DNA from: Ctenosaura bakeri | Lineage: Eukaryota > Chordata > Lepidosauria > Squamata > Iguanidae | Assembly (NCBI GenBank): GCA_948474755.1 | Contig: CAOLHI010000740.1 | Span: 310,001-374,000, forward strand | Reading direction: 5' to 3' | Length of the DNA: 64,000 nucleotides | In this document: one piece after another, positions 1 to 10,669 of the stretch | Layout of the letters: each line of letters opens with the position of its first letter | Position numbering within the stretch: position 1 is the stretch's first letter | Notes under the pieces: model-generated | Seen by the model: the letters and a program-made list of their open reading frames with translations, nothing else | Told to the model about the DNA's origin: nothing | Databases searched by the model: none | Position numbers and translations under genes: made by a program

Positions 1-458
1 CGCAGAGGCTGTTCCCTGCTTTGTTTCCTCATCAAGTGGGGCTGGTGTTTTTCTTGGAGGGCTGGACCGGCATAACCTTTCCTCGAGCACCTGCTCCTCC
101 GCCCGTACGGTGCATTCCTCAGCAACACCAGAGACCCGATACACATCTGGGAGTTCTCCTTATATTGCTGCGTGGATGGCAAGCCCGCTTTCCCACCCCT
201 CTTCCCAAAGGCTTAGTGAATTCCTGCACTATTCCACCCCCCTCCCCGTCATGTCATTCCACACTTTGTTTCTTCTTCTTTGCTCTTAAGGCAGAGGTAC
301 AAAGGCCTCAGGACCTCGGGCCCAAGTGTGCCCTTCTTGGCGTCTCTGTCTGGGCATCTAGATTTCCCCACACAGCTATGCCAACTTCTCGGTTTCTCAA
401 TATTTCCTCTTGCACCCTCTCCCTAGTTCTAAAATCCCTTCCTAAGGTTGATTTACTG
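1..458. other. Unassigned sequence
   Basis: I recognise no repeat, exon or RNA gene here. A 148-codon forward frame (21-467) is rich in Pro, Phe and Leu, matches no domain I know, and runs into the antisense CR1 that follows. I treat it as a chance frame. Confidence 0.4.
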
Positions 459-1424
459 GAATCATAGAATCATAGAATCATAGAGTTGGAAGAGACCCCA
501 GGGGCCATCCAGTCCAGCTCCCTTCATGCAGGAATCCACCTCAAAGCACTCCCAATAGATGGCCATCCAGCCTCCACTTAAAAACCTCCAAAGAAGGAGG
601 AGACTCCACCACACTCCATTGAGGCAGCAGATTCCACTGCCAGAGGACTCTGACCATCAGGAAGTTCTTTCTGAGGTTCAGGTGGAATCTCCTTTCCTGC
701 AGCTTGAATCCATTGCTCCTTGTCCTAGCCTCTGGAGCAGCAGAAAACAAGCCCGCTCTCTCCTCGACATGACATCCCTTCAAACATTTAAACATGGCTA
801 TCATGTCCCCTCTTAACCTCCTCTTCTGCACACTAAACACCCCCAGCTCCCTAAGCTGCTCCTTGTAGGGCTTCATGGCTTCCAGACCTTTCACCATTTT
901 GGTTGCTCTCCTTTGGATATCCTTCTTGAAGTGAGGTGCCCAGAACTGGACACAGTATTCCAAATGAGGTCTAAACAAAGCAGAATAGAGTGGTACCATT
1001 ACCTTACTCAACATGGACACCATACTCCTATTGATGCAACCAAGAATCGCGTTGGCTTTCTTGGCTGCTGCATCACACTGCTGACTCATGTTCAGCTTGT
1101 GATTGACCAAGACTTGTAGATTCCTTTCACAGATACTGCTACCCAGCCACATGTCCCTCATCCTATATTTGTGCATTCCATTTTTTCCAGTAAGTGTAGG
1201 ACCTTACATTTCTCTCTTTGAAATTTATTTTGTGAGCTTTGGCCCAGCTCTCCAATCTGTCAAGGTCATTTTGAAATTTTATCCTGTCCTCTGGCATATT
1301 AGCAACCCCTCCCAATTTGGTGTCATCTGTACATTTGATCAGCCTGCCTTCTACTCCTTCATCCAAGTCATTGATGAAGATGTTGAATAGTACCAGGCCC
1401 AGGACAGAACCCTGTGTCACTCTG
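459..1424 (-). mobile_element. CR1 LINE, 3' part with decayed reverse transcriptase
   Basis: The left edge carries the antisense form of the ATTCTATG octamers that end CR1 elements, which fixes the minus orientation. Read on the minus strand, 1420-1163 encodes the RT core after its start ([16 protein letters not shown], then CTDDTK where active copies have FADD). 1176-541 encodes the C-terminal RT/connection region ([45 protein letters not shown]). The two segments are in different frames, so at least one frameshift separates them. Phe-to-Cys and Ala-to-Thr in the catalytic motif, and the 5' truncation inside the RT domain, make this copy dead. It is one of the two longest CR1 copies in the window. 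Confidence 0.93.
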
Positions 1425-1444
1425 CTGAGAAAGGTCTTAAAAAC

Positions 1445-1720
1445 AGTGCATTTTCCAAGGATTATTCACATTGGGACTTTTTCTGTGCAAACCCCCCGCC
1501 CCATGCAGGAATCATGTTTTCTGCTTACAGAATCGTGTTTCATCTGCAAAAAAACTTTTTTGTTCCCATAAACAATGACATTCCTGTGGCTATTCTTGCA
1601 TAGAAAAGTCCTGCTATGCAAAAAAAATCTCATTGTTGGGAAATTTTCCTCATCTGAGTTTCTAGCACTTATGATCCAGCTCAACATGTTGTGCTTGCAG
1701 CCGATGGATCCCATATCAGG
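1445..1720. repeat. Degenerate TGCAGAAAA-motif repeat, copy 1
   Basis: This A/T-rich stretch holds many spaced copies of short words such as TTTTCTGTGCAAA, TTCTGCTTACAGAA and TGCATAGAAAA, on both strands. Similar stretches occur at 12620-12895 and 27530-28235. It does not look like CR1, SINE or MITE sequence. I cannot tell whether it is a dispersed repeat with internal periodicity or an old simple repeat. Confidence 0.4.
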
Positions 1721-2141
1721 AGCAGTGGTGCATGTTTGGCTTCATTATGAAGTTTAGAGGAGCTATCCGGGGACCCTGTAGCTTCAGCACCTTGGAAAGT
1801 TCCTTTAAAGTTCTGACTCCAAGGGAGGCTGCCTTTGCCACCCTACTCATGTGCAAACCTCAGACCACTACTGACATGCTGTGATTTTGGTTCCTTTGAT
1901 TCACTGCTTGAATTTGGTCCCATGATGCTCTCTGAATTTGGATCCAACCCTTGTGAAGGGAAAGGTTCTCAGTCCTTTCCTCAAGGCAAAGGGGTACCGA
2001 TCACCTAAGACTGGCCAACCTTGAATGTGTGGAATTCTGTAGACAGTTTTTTTTGGAACATCTGCAGAGTCTTTAAAGGACACCTTGCAATCACTATCAA
2101 TTTATTTAAAAATATTTGTGTATTATTTGACGTCTGGATGT

Positions 2142-2332
2142 TGGTGGTTGTTGCTGCTGAGTGCCTTCAAGTTGTTTTGGAGTTATGGCGAAACTATCAT
2201 GAGGTTTTCTGGGGCTGAGAGTGTGTGACATTCCCAAAGTCACCCAGGGGGTCTCCGTGGCCAAGCAGGGAATCGAACTCTGGTCTCTAGGGTTGTAGTG
2301 CAATACTCAAACCATTGCAGCGTGCTGGCTCT
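2142..2332 (-). mobile_element. Sauria-type SINE (tRNA head, RTE/Bov-B-like tail)
   Basis: In antisense the element starts with a GTTGTTGCTG tail and GTGCCTTCAAGTTG, the RTE/Bov-B-like 3' end. It passes through a middle with GGCTGAGAGTGTGTGAC and AAAGTCACCCAGG. It ends with the tRNA-like head, where GAATCGAACTCTGG is the inverted B box and CAAACCATTGCAGCGTGCTGG covers the A-box side. Family naming is from knowledge of squamate SINEs. The orientation and head-to-tail order are visible in the sequence. Confidence 0.85.
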
Positions 2333-2602
2333 CATAGTGTACAGTAATAAAATTATAATATCAAATCATATTATAGTTGGAATGCAAGACAGCTTAGACA
2401 CTACCATTGCTGGCTGTGAGAAATCAACATGTCAGGTAGTACAAATCAGCAATTGCCAAGGGAAACAAAACACTTCTCAGCCTGCACTAAAATTGCAACA
2501 GAGTTCACACATGTTTTATTTTGAAGACAAGGGAAAGATAGGGTGCCACCAAAGGAAAGGCTCTCTTCCTGGTTATTACCAAGAGGATTTCTCAAGGGTG
2601 CG

Positions 2603-2718
2603 GAGCTTGGAAAAGATACATTCTTAGACTTAAACTCCCAGAATCCAGTGAGCAGCATGGCTACTTGTGAAGCTTGGGATACTGGTAATCATAGTCCCCA
2701 AAATGTTTCCAAGCTCTG
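2603..2718. mobile_element. Old palindromic MITE of the TTGTAGTCC type
   Basis: The ends form an inverted repeat (GAGCTTGGAAAAG and TTTCCAAGCTC), and inside are ACTCCCAGAATCC and its degraded partner ATAGTCCCC. This is the layout of a common sauropsid non-autonomous DNA element with paired AACTCCCA and TGGGAGTT words. It is much more diverged than the GGCC MITEs in this window. Confidence 0.6.
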
Positions 2719-5559
2719 GAAGGATGGGCACAACTGACAGCGTTTATGAAAATGATCCAACTTATCCTGGTAACAAATTGGTCCCCATTCTTCCAGGCGT
2801 TATGTGACAGATGCTCACAAATGCAGAGACGTTACTTCAGAGATTCAGTTACCCATTACTTGTGCTAGGCAGATCATGAAAAACTTGCGTGTGTGAACAA
2901 AGACACCAAATGTGAACCGAACGCACAACCAAATGCAAATGAGTATCAATGAACAATGCACAGTGCATTTCCATGTGTATCCACGAGTAATGCACAATGG
3001 ACATCTGTGCGTTACACAATGACCCTACGTGCACAGCTCTGCTTCTGTAAAATTGATCTGACTGTAGACATTCTGCATCAAGACAAAACGAATCCACCCA
3101 CTTCATTAGGGGAACTTACGCATGCGTAAGACACCAACAGCATTCCAGCCAATGTGCTCTGCACATGTTAGAGCTCCCAGATCATGCTCAGGAGCAGCTC
3201 CTCCTCTCCACAGCTCTAAAGTATATGGAGATGTATGATGTTACCATGCCTGAGTTACTAAGTTGTCTCTCTGTCTGGGAGCGCCCATAGCTAATGTACC
3301 AGCCACAGCTGGTAAATGGCCCTCCTTGTTCCTGCAGCCATGTGGCCCACCTGTGGCAGCCACAGTTCAGTGAACATGCTCACGCTAAGTACCTGCTCCT
3401 TCTGAGGGATGTTTACCCCAGCTAGTACAGGCAACCTACCTAATTTCAAGACCTGGGAACTGGTCATCGCCAGGACTTAAGGATTCAATCTCCATTTATT
3501 TATTTTCACATGAGTTGCTTCACTCTAGCTGTCTTTTCACTTGTCTCTTTCCCCCGCGTAGCTGTCAGCCTCTCCCCCACTGTTTTTTGCCTTTCTTGCA
3601 TGCTATAAAAATAACCAACCCTTTGGAATATGTAAAGCCCGGAAGGATTTGGTGCTTTAACTCCTGAGTATCTGGATTTATCTTTGGGAAAGCAGCGGTG
3701 ATTCGGGGAGGGTTCGCCAGGGTTGGATCCCTTGCTCGGCTTGTGCTGGGCTAGCTCCCAAGGGGCTCCATGCCAGCACACTGTCTGTTAGCCTTTAATC
3801 TCCCTAATATTAGCCTGTCCCCGGAGGAAAGGTATCAAAGGGCAGCTAAGGAGTTCTTGTCTGCCTTTATGGCCTATTTTGGCAGGAATGGGGGACATCT
3901 GAGAGTATAGGCTAGGGAAGGATGGTTGAAACATGGTGTGCCATGTATATGTGTGTCTATCCAAGCTTTGCTACCAACTTGGGTGGGGCAGAGAAGTGCT
4001 GCTTCTCCCACTGTGCTGTCACCTCCTCCAGCTACACCCTCTTGTTGCTCCCACTGCCAAGACTTCTGCCCCACTTCCAAGGATGAGATAGAGGACAGAA
4101 GGGGTCCTCAGAGCCAGAGGCTGTGGGTGAGGTCTCCATAAGAGAAAAATAGTCTTTTACCTAGAGTGTCTGCCAGCCTGAATGGCCAAGGGGGCTTATG
4201 GAAATAGGGTGGAAGAGGGAGGCCATTTCTGTATCTGACTGGTTCTGCATGGCTGGGGGTGATGAGAGCATTGCGTGATCACGGGGACTTAATGAATTTT
4301 TTTTCCTTTTAAGCAAATATCCTGTGATCACGATGCATGGCTGGCTTCGGGCGCACGACCCACAGACTGCCACAATTGCATCCCCATCATGGGATGTGAC
4401 TCTATGGGGAAATGGCAGGAGATGCTAAAGAAAGAAGCATGGCAGGGTGATGGATGAGGTGGCTCTCATAGTCCCTTCCAGCTCTAAGGTCCTCTAATGC
4501 CATGAAATGACCAGCAACATGCTCGCTGGCTGCACCTTGTTGCTAGGCACGCTCGAGAAGAGACAAAGGACTTTGTGGCTAGAATCCTACTGATGGTTTG
4601 AGCATCAGTAAGTTCCTCTGTGGAAGGAGCTGGCCATGCTTCTCTAAAGCAAAATGGCTGTTTGCAGACCAAGGTTGTGGAAACAGAGTGGTGTGTGCGG
4701 GGACATTGCCCATATGGGTCACCTGTGCATTTGGTTGCCTGTTTGGTTAGGCAACATAGCAGTTCATGAACAAGTCTGCATTGTGAAATTGCTGGGTAAC
4801 TCTATCAGCAGCATTGGAAAGGAAAACTTAGTTGCTGACAGGAGTAGGGGAAAGAGTCAGCAGCAACTGCAAATAGTGACTGACTAAAGAGCCAAGGCCC
4901 AAACTGCGGACCCCTATTTATAATGGCAAGCTCCATGATGCACAGCGACAGCTAGCCAATGCCTGTTCGATGAGAAAATCCAGGGCCTCCAGTTGACATT
5001 TGGGGGCTTACTGAAACATTTAGCATGTTATCATGTGAAATGCATGAAAGCTCTTTTTCTTGATAAGAGAGAAACATGCGTCTGGTGGCTGGCATGTATG
5101 CCTGCCCCCCCCGCCCGTGCCTCTGAGCTCTTGCTGAGTTTGGCACCACGTTGCTAACATTGGACAAGGGAAGACCCCATTCAAACTGCACTTATGGGTA
5201 AAAACAAGCCACAGGGAGAGCATATGCCTTTTTTCAAAGAAGGCTTGCTCTCCCAAAAGCCTTAAGAATTCCCCTTTAAAACAAGGTGTGCACTCTCCAC
5301 CCTCCTTGTTTTAGCGCCCCCCCCCCAATATGGCTTTTAGAAATCTGGAAGTATTTCCTCCACACCTATTTTCCCCCTCTCATTTTTAGAGTCTGTGGCT
5401 GGGTGTGTACACACTCTCTCATGTTTCCCAGAGAGGAAATTGGCTTCCCGATCCACTAAAGTTACCCAGCCGGGTTCTTTGCGGATGTGGGTATGAACCA
5501 CACATTTCTCACTCCTCCCCAGTTGTAAGTACGACAGGTTGACGAAAGGATGCTTAGCC
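2719..5559. other. Mostly unique sequence
   Basis: No mobile element, exon or RNA gene is recognised. Visible structure: a TGCGT/ACGCA-rich patch at 2880-3110 with an octamer word ATGCAAAT (2933-2940) and a 15-bp inverted repeat (2955-2969), a 16-bp perfect palindrome at 3115-3130, and short C runs near 5105 and 5319. Frames of 60-90 codons here match nothing known to me. Confidence 0.4.
3115..3130. repeat. 16-bp perfect palindrome
   Basis: CTTACGCATGCGTAAG equals its own reverse complement. The core is the alternating CGCATGCG. No neighbouring repeat explains it. It could be a dimeric protein-binding site or chance. Confidence 0.9.
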
Positions 5560-6110
5560 CTGTGAGAAAGGTTTTGCTCCTTCTATGAGCAATAGATCTT
5601 AATTTCCTTGGGAGTGACCAAACCCTGGCTAAGCAAGCCATCATTCGGATGCAAGGCACTTGCTGACATCCCTGCGCCTTTTTCCTTTTCTCCCTGGATC
5701 TCCTCCTCCTGTCGAGTGAGGGCCTGTGCGGAGTGGGGAAGGCGGCTCTCCGACCCCCCTGCAGCTGCTCCCGCTCCTTGTGTGAGCTTTATTGTTTGCC
5801 TGTTGAGGTGTGAATGAAGTAATGGACCTTCTCTGCCACTACATCCATCTCCCGGCTGACAGGCTGCCTCAGACACATTGTGTTGTGCTTGCTCTATATA
5901 AACCCTGTCACCTTGCCATCTCCGAACAGGCGGCTTCCTCTGGGAGCCCTGTGTAAGCAAGGCTCTTCTGGGCAACAATCGGCAAGCCTCGTCTGCGCTT
6001 CATAAATCACAGCTGCTTTTATGCAAAGCCTGCAGAGAAGAGAGCGTGAGCCCTGCGTCTGTCTTTTGGCCGCAGGAGCTGCGTCTTGCCAAGGGCTCAG
6101 CCGTGGTACC
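5560..6110. other. Candidate conserved non-coding region
   Basis: This unique, relatively GC-rich stretch with retained CpGs (for example around 5690-5760 and 5990-6070) lacks any repeat signature. Frames on both strands (5583-5978 minus, 5608-5817 plus) have no recognised domain. I infer possible conservation only from base composition and the absence of repeats. Confidence 0.2.
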
Positions 6111-6280
6111 CAGACACTGAGGTCAGGAGGATGGCCCATCAAATTAGTTTACACCAGAGGTGGGACAGTGAGGTCCCAGAGGCCCTGGACACTTCTCCAA
6201 AGCTGCCTGTGACACTTCCAAAGCCAGTGATATATTTAAGTCTTTTACTCCAAGTCTCAAGTCCTTGAAGATACTTTCAA

Positions 6281-6335
6281 GTCAGCTTGAATCCATTGCT
6301 CCTTGTCCTCAACATGACATGCCTTCAAATAGCAC
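6281..6335 (-). mobile_element. Tiny CR1 fragment
   Basis: Antisense CR1 words GCTTGAATCCATTGCTCC and CTTGTCC, then ACATGACATGCCTTCAAAT, follow each other with a short deletion between them. It is only a remnant. Confidence 0.7.
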
Positions 6336-6339
6336 TGAA

Positions 6340-6604
6340 AAGCATTGCATTTGGCCTTAGTTAATAATATGTGATAGTTTGGCACAATTGTTATTTAAAT
6401 AGGTAGTCTTTTTCAGTTGAAAACATAAATTTTCCTCCCAGAAGGTTCTAGGATTGACAATTCACCTTGACTCTCAGTTCCACCAGCTGTACTGTTTAAT
6501 GTTTAAAATTATGGACCAAAATCCTACATTGCCGTGTACATTTTGTAACTTTATGCATCTGTAGTTATATTGAAGAAACGGAATAAAGCCCAGGGAGCAT
6601 AGAA
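6340..6604. other. Unassigned A/T-rich sequence
   Basis: The stretch ends with GGAATAAAGCCC, a polyadenylation-like hexamer, next to an L2-like tail. It could be the 3' part of an old retroposon, but I cannot place it in a family. Confidence 0.3.
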
Positions 6605-6656
6605 CCTTTATCTGTTTATTATATTTCTATGCCTTCTGTCTCCCAGAGTGAGACCC
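6605..6656 (-). mobile_element. L2-like LINE tail fragment
   Basis: Antisense TTTATTATATTTCTATGCC followed by TCTCCCAGAGTGAGACCCA matches the typical L2/CR1-group 3' tail (a GC-rich stem around GGGAGA, then ATATAAATAAA). It is cut off by the CR1 that starts at 6657. Confidence 0.6.
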
Positions 6657-6736
6657 ATAGAATCATAGACTTATAGTGTTGGAAGACACTCCATCCAGTT
6701 CAACCCTGTTCTGCCATTCCACCGTGCAGGAATACA

Positions 6737-6832
6737 TGCAGGAATGTTTTGATGGCGTATTCCTGCATGGCAGAGGGTTGGAGTCGATTGCCCTTGTGGT
6801 CTTTTCCAACTCTACAATTCTATCATTCTGTA
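6737..6832 (+). mobile_element. Short CR1 3' end inserted in an antisense CR1
   Basis: It holds only the last 90 or so bases of CR1 (GGAATGTTTTGATGG ... CATGGCAGAGGGTTGG ... TTCCAACTCTACAATTCTA). The surrounding antisense CR1 resumes directly afterwards with AAAGCACTGCC, which continues the interrupted sequence. Confidence 0.8.
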
Positions 6833-7002
6833 AAGCACTGCCAACAGATGGCCATCCAGCCTCTGTTTCAAAACCACCAAAGAAGGAGACACCAACACAT
6901 TCTGAGGCAGTGTATTCCATTGCTGAACTGCTCTTATCACTAGGAAGTTCTTCCTAATATTTGGGTGGAATCTCTTTTCCTGATGTTTGAAGCCATTGCT
7001 CA

Positions 7003-7300
7003 TGTTGAGGAGGGAGCGGGCTTGTTTTCTGCTGCTCCAGAGACTAGGACAAGGAGCAGTGGATTCAAGCTGCAGGAAAGGAGATTTCACTTGAATCTCA
7101 GGAAGAATTTCCTGTCGGTCAGAGCTGTCTGGCAGTGGAATCTGCTGCCTCCATGGAGTGTGGTGGAGTCTCCTTCTTTGGAGGTTTTTAAGCAGAGGCT
7201 GGATGGTCATCTGTTGGGAATGCTTTGATAGGTGTTCCTGCATGGCAGGGGATTGGACTTGATGACCTCTGGGGTCTCTTCTAACTCTATGATTCTATGC
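7003..7300 (+). mobile_element. CR1 3' end inserted in an antisense CR1
   Basis: The sense copy encodes, from 7010 on, the C-terminal CR1 motif [20 protein letters not shown] ... NFLSVRAVWQWNLLPP ... [12 protein letters not shown], then the 3' UTR and GATTCTATG. The host sequence reads CATTGCTC before it and GCTCTGTGTCCTAG after it, so TGCTC may be a short TSD. Confidence 0.9.
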
Positions 7301-7631
7301 TCTGTGTCCTAGCCTCTGGAGCAGCAGAAAACAAGCTCGCTCTGTCTTCCAGGTGACATCCTTTCAAGTATTTAAACATGGCGATCATGTCCCCTCTTCA
7401 ACTTCTTTTCTCCAGCACTTTCAGGCTCCGGCACAAGTGCTCTAATGAGCATCAGGTACTTCTGATGAGCACTGGGTCCTTCCCACTGGGTATTTTTGAT
7501 GCACATTGGTTACTTCTGTTGTGCACCGGCACAATTCTACTGGCATCTTCCACATGTGTAAGTCCCCCCGTGGAAGTGCTTGGACTTTTTTGAATAGTGC
7601 AGAGTGGCTACGTTGAGTTAGATTAGAACAG

Positions 7632-7881
7632 GGTCCAATGACTTCAGACTTTAGGAAAAGAGATATACCACCTACACATTAGGAAGAACTTCCTGATGGC
7701 CACAGCAGTTTGACAGTGGAATATGGTGCAGCCAGGGAGTGTGGTGGAGTCTCCTTCTTGGGAGGTTTTTAAACAGAGCCTGGATGGCCATCTGTTGGGA
7801 ATGCTTTGATGGTCTATCTCTGCATGGTAGGGGGTTGGACTCGATGAGCTTTGTGGTATCTTCCAGTACTATGATTCTATG
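7632..7881 (+). mobile_element. CR1 3' end, older copy
   Basis: Sense CR1 with GGAAGAACTTCCTGATGG, GTGGTGGAGTCTCCTTCTT and the end TATGATTCTATG. Small deletions break the reading frame. It is truncated well downstream of the catalytic region. Confidence 0.85.
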
Positions 7882-7950
7882 AAACCAGCAGTCCCCCTTG
7901 AGACTTTATATCTCTTTAGGACCAGGAGAGCAGGTGGTCTGGTCAAAAGT

Positions 7951-8067
7951 TAGAGTAGAACTTGCAAAATGTGACTTATTTGGACTACAACTCACACAAT
8001 CCCCCAGCTGATATAGCTGTGGGATTCTGGGCTCTGTCATTCGAGTGAGTCACATTCCCAAGCTATG
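7951..8067. mobile_element. Old palindromic MITE of the TTGTAGTCC type
   Basis: TTTGGACTACAACTCACACA near the left side and GGGATTCTGGGCTC then TCACATTCCCAAGCTATG on the right form degraded inverted arms of the same family as 2603-2718. Both arms carry several substitutions. Confidence 0.6.
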
Positions 8068-8109
8068 AGTTAGGGCTCATTCCTGCCATTCAGAAAAACT
8101 ACTGTTTCT

Positions 8110-8420
8110 AATAGCACTCTCGGGGAGACTTGGCGAAAATCGACCACGTTTGGTCTAAAAATAACACAAGAGATTTTCAACACGGAGATGGATGTCTGGC
8201 TCCGAGGAGGTCCGAAAGTGTTCTCATCACGTTGCAACAAGCAGGGGAAAAGGTTCGCCTGCTCCGGCTACACACGGGAGGCCTGAGTCCCCGTAGCAGC
8301 AGGGCAAGGTGAGCCGTTCATTACAGGAGCGTGTCAACAGGTTGCCCTGCGGAGTCTCATGAATCGCCAATCTGCTGAAATTTTTAAAGAGAAGAAAACA
8401 AACTCCAGCCAAGGGGCTTG
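8110..8420. other. Candidate conserved non-coding region
   Basis: This unique stretch has more CpGs than its surroundings (8130-8330) and no repeat signature. The 60-codon frame at 8130-8312 has no recognised domain. Function is unknown. Confidence 0.2.
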
Positions 8421-8676
8421 GATCTGCCTAGGATCTACTGTGTGCTAGATCTTTTGGATCAGGAGCTACGTGGGACTGCTCCAGATGCAAGCGGTGACAT
8501 CTTGCCTTGAGGGTGGGCAACGGTGGCAGGAGAGGGACCATTTTTCTCCATTCCCCTGAGCATTTGCGGGGGGGGGGTTGGTGGGTTCTGGGCAGTGAGA
8601 GAAATAAACCAGTGGCTTTTCAGTTAGTTTGGGGCAGGTTAGGTTTGGGGGATAAATAACTGAAGCTTCTTTTCTG

Positions 8677-8817
8677 CAGCAGAAATCAAGTTTGCTCCAT
8701 CTTCAATGTGACATCCCTTCAAATATTGGCTATCATGCTGCCTCTTCACCTCCACTACTCCGGGCTAAACATGCCCAGCTCCCTAAGCTGCTCTTCATAG
8801 GGCTTCATGGTTTCGTG
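8677..8817 (-). mobile_element. Internal CR1 fragment
   Basis: Antisense CR1 from the GCAGCAGAAA word through ACATCCCTTCAAATATT to CCCAGCTCCCTAAGCTGCTC and AGGGCTTCATGG. Neither the octamer end nor the RT core is present. Confidence 0.85.
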
Positions 8818-8986
8818 CTTGTGAGAGGCAATGACAACAACAAAAGCCACTTTTCCCCCTTCTTCTCCAGGCAAGATGTCAAGAGCATCCTGTGCATTTC
8901 TGGGTTGTTGTGTAATTTTCTGCACAGGTCACACACAGGATTTTTGCACAGGTTACCACTGATACACCCTCGGAGTCTGAGATTAT

Positions 8987-9166
8987 GGCCATTTCTGCAC
9001 CAGTCTGTTATAGCGTGATGATTCCACTTTCAACCTCCTATGGAATCCTGGGGTTTGCAGTTTCGGGAGGGGCCAGCCGGCCCCTCCAGAAACTGCAAAC
9101 CCCAGGATTCCATAGGAGGTTGAAAGTGGAATCATCACGCTATAACAGACTGGTGCAGAAATGGAG
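8987..9166. mobile_element. GGCC palindromic MITE with nearly perfect arms
   Basis: From 8989 to 9164 the sequence is a hairpin with two 88-base arms and only two mismatches (9065/9088 and 9075/9078), with essentially no loop. The arms carry the family words CATTTCTGCAC, CTGTTATAG, CCACTTTCAACCTCC and GGAATCCTGGGGTTTGCAGT. The flanking TAT (8984-8986) and TAT (9167-9169) fit a 3-bp TSD. Other copies in this window have arms that differ more and a non-palindromic centre, so this one may have lost its centre. Confidence 0.88.
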
Positions 9167-9169
9167 TAT

Positions 9170-9960
9170 GAAAAGCATATTCAACGGATGGGTTATTTGC
9201 ATCTTGCTTTCGTCAATAGCCCTGCGCTTGCTCTATGTTTCTGTTTAAGGTCAAGAGGGTGTTTCTTAACAACGAGGAAAGAGATGAGTTTTGCCCACAA
9301 TCTTGTGTAAAATGTGTGAAAGGTGTTGGTGGGGGGTCATGCATCGCTTATCTTTTTACTTCTGGGCACCCTTCCTCATTAGAATAGTGAATATTCTTCC
9401 TACCTCCGGAGACAACTTGCATGCTTGGTTCCAAATCTTCCTTTTCAAAAGCAGACCCAGACATTCCGTTTCTTGGATCAAGGGGTACCCCCCCAGCTCC
9501 ATTTGGCCCCTGTTTCTTAATTCCCGTCACTCCAGTTCATCCCAGAGGGAGAGGCTCCAAAAGGGCAAGAAAGCCCAAACTCACTTAGCGGGCATGCTTT
9601 CCAACCCTGGATTTACAGTGCAAATCCATCATGATTAAAGTGCCATGTTGTGGCATACTCAGGACGAAAAGCATGAGCCTCTGCCGCTCCTTCTTGCCCC
9701 CCCCCCGCATCTCTCTTATACTCTTTTTACCTGGCTTTTCACCATCCAACTACCTCTTCTCCAGCTCAAGGAATGCACCAGAATTCATCATAACAGTGGG
9801 TGGTTGCAGCACGGTTGGATGAGCATTGTAAAAATGTGTCCCTCCCTCTTTAGTTATGCTTTATGAAAATGGAAAAGCTAGCTGTTGTTCCAAAATGAAG
9901 ACCCCCTTGGCTTGTAGGGATGTTATAAAACAGAGATGAGATTCACACAATCCTTCAGAA
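9170..9960. other. Unassigned sequence
   Basis: No repeat or gene recognised. Several 60-115 codon frames overlap on both strands without a known domain. Confidence 0.4.
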
Positions 9961-10164
9961 GTTGCATTTAAGTCAACTCCAACTTATGATGGTCCTATCC
10001 GAGGGGTTTGTTGACAAGATTTGTTCGGGGTGTGTGTGTGTGCCATCGCCTTCCTCAGAAGCTGAGAACGTATGACTTGCCCAAGGTCACCCTGGCTTAG
10101 CAGGCATTCAAACCCTGGTCTCCCAGGATCTTAGCCAATATTCAATCCACAACATCACTCTGGC
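9961..10164 (-). mobile_element. Sauria-type SINE, degraded
   Basis: Antisense tail with AACTTATGATGG, then GACAAGATTTGTTC, an expanded GT run (10031-10042), GACTTGCCCAAGGTCACC, and the head with CAAACCCTGGTCTCCCAGG. This copy keeps the GATTTGTTC segment that is deleted in the copy at 2142-2332. Confidence 0.8.
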
Positions 10165-10170
10165 AACCCT

Positions 10171-10342
10171 CTCCTATGTTTTTCTGGGCAAGATTTGTTC
10201 AGAGGGTGTTTGTCTTCTTCTGAGGCTGAGAGATTGTGACATGGCCAAGATCACCCAAAGAATTTTGATGGCTGAGAAGCACGGCAACTCTTCTTATCCT
10301 AGATTCCTAATCCAACACTCAAACTACTATACCATGCTGGTT
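10171..10342 (-). mobile_element. Sauria-type SINE, 3'-truncated
   Basis: It begins within the tail side (TTTTTCTGGGCAAGATTTG) and runs to the head (CAACACTCAAACTACTATACC). It lies directly next to the copy at 9961-10164 in the same orientation. Either two insertions sit side by side or a partial tandem duplication occurred. Confidence 0.75.
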
Positions 10343-10344
10343 CA

Positions 10345-10440
10345 GACCTCCAGATGTTGTTTCACTGCAACTCCCAACAGCCCTAATCCACACAGGCAAG
10401 AAGGGCAGGGCATGCTAGGGGATGCAGTTCAGAATCCTAG
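10345..10440. mobile_element. Fragment of an old TTGTAGTCC-type MITE
   Basis: CTGCAACTCCCAACAGCCC and GCATGCTAGGGGATGCAGTT are the paired inner words of this family in degraded form. Confidence 0.4.
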
Positions 10441-10669
10441 GAAGGGCTGCATGATTCCTACTCTGTTGTTGAGGCTTCATAGGTATGGTTGCAAAACTTC
10501 ATGGCTCAGGTTTCCGTGGGGTTAGAACTCAAAGGAAGGGAGCTAGGCAGCAGAAGATATACGTGGGGCTATAAAAAGGACTGGAGAATACACAGGCTAA
10601 GGTGAGGACAGGTCTTCCCAGAGAAGTGGGGTTATTTTTGGCTCCTCCTAACTCTCAGTGGGTGGCACT

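Larger units (their letters stand above)
6657..7410 (-). mobile_element. Antisense CR1 host copy split by two younger CR1 insertions
   Basis: Antisense CR1 sequence is present in three blocks (6657-6736, 6833-7002, 7302-7410) that join in order: octamer end and 3' UTR, then the C-terminal coding part, then the part encoding the FKYLKG-type region. Each gap is filled by sense-strand CR1 ending in its own ATTCTATG-type octamer. This copy is therefore older than both insertions. It is too diverged to encode anything. Confidence 0.85.

Noticed and set aside
541..1176. 211-codon minus frame as a host gene
   Set aside because: It is the C-terminal part of CR1 reverse transcriptase, with the element's octamer end next to it.
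6605..6656. Gene 3' end with polyadenylation signal near 6584
   Set aside because: The AATAAA word sits next to an L2-like tail, and there is no coding sequence upstream. A retroposon origin is simpler.
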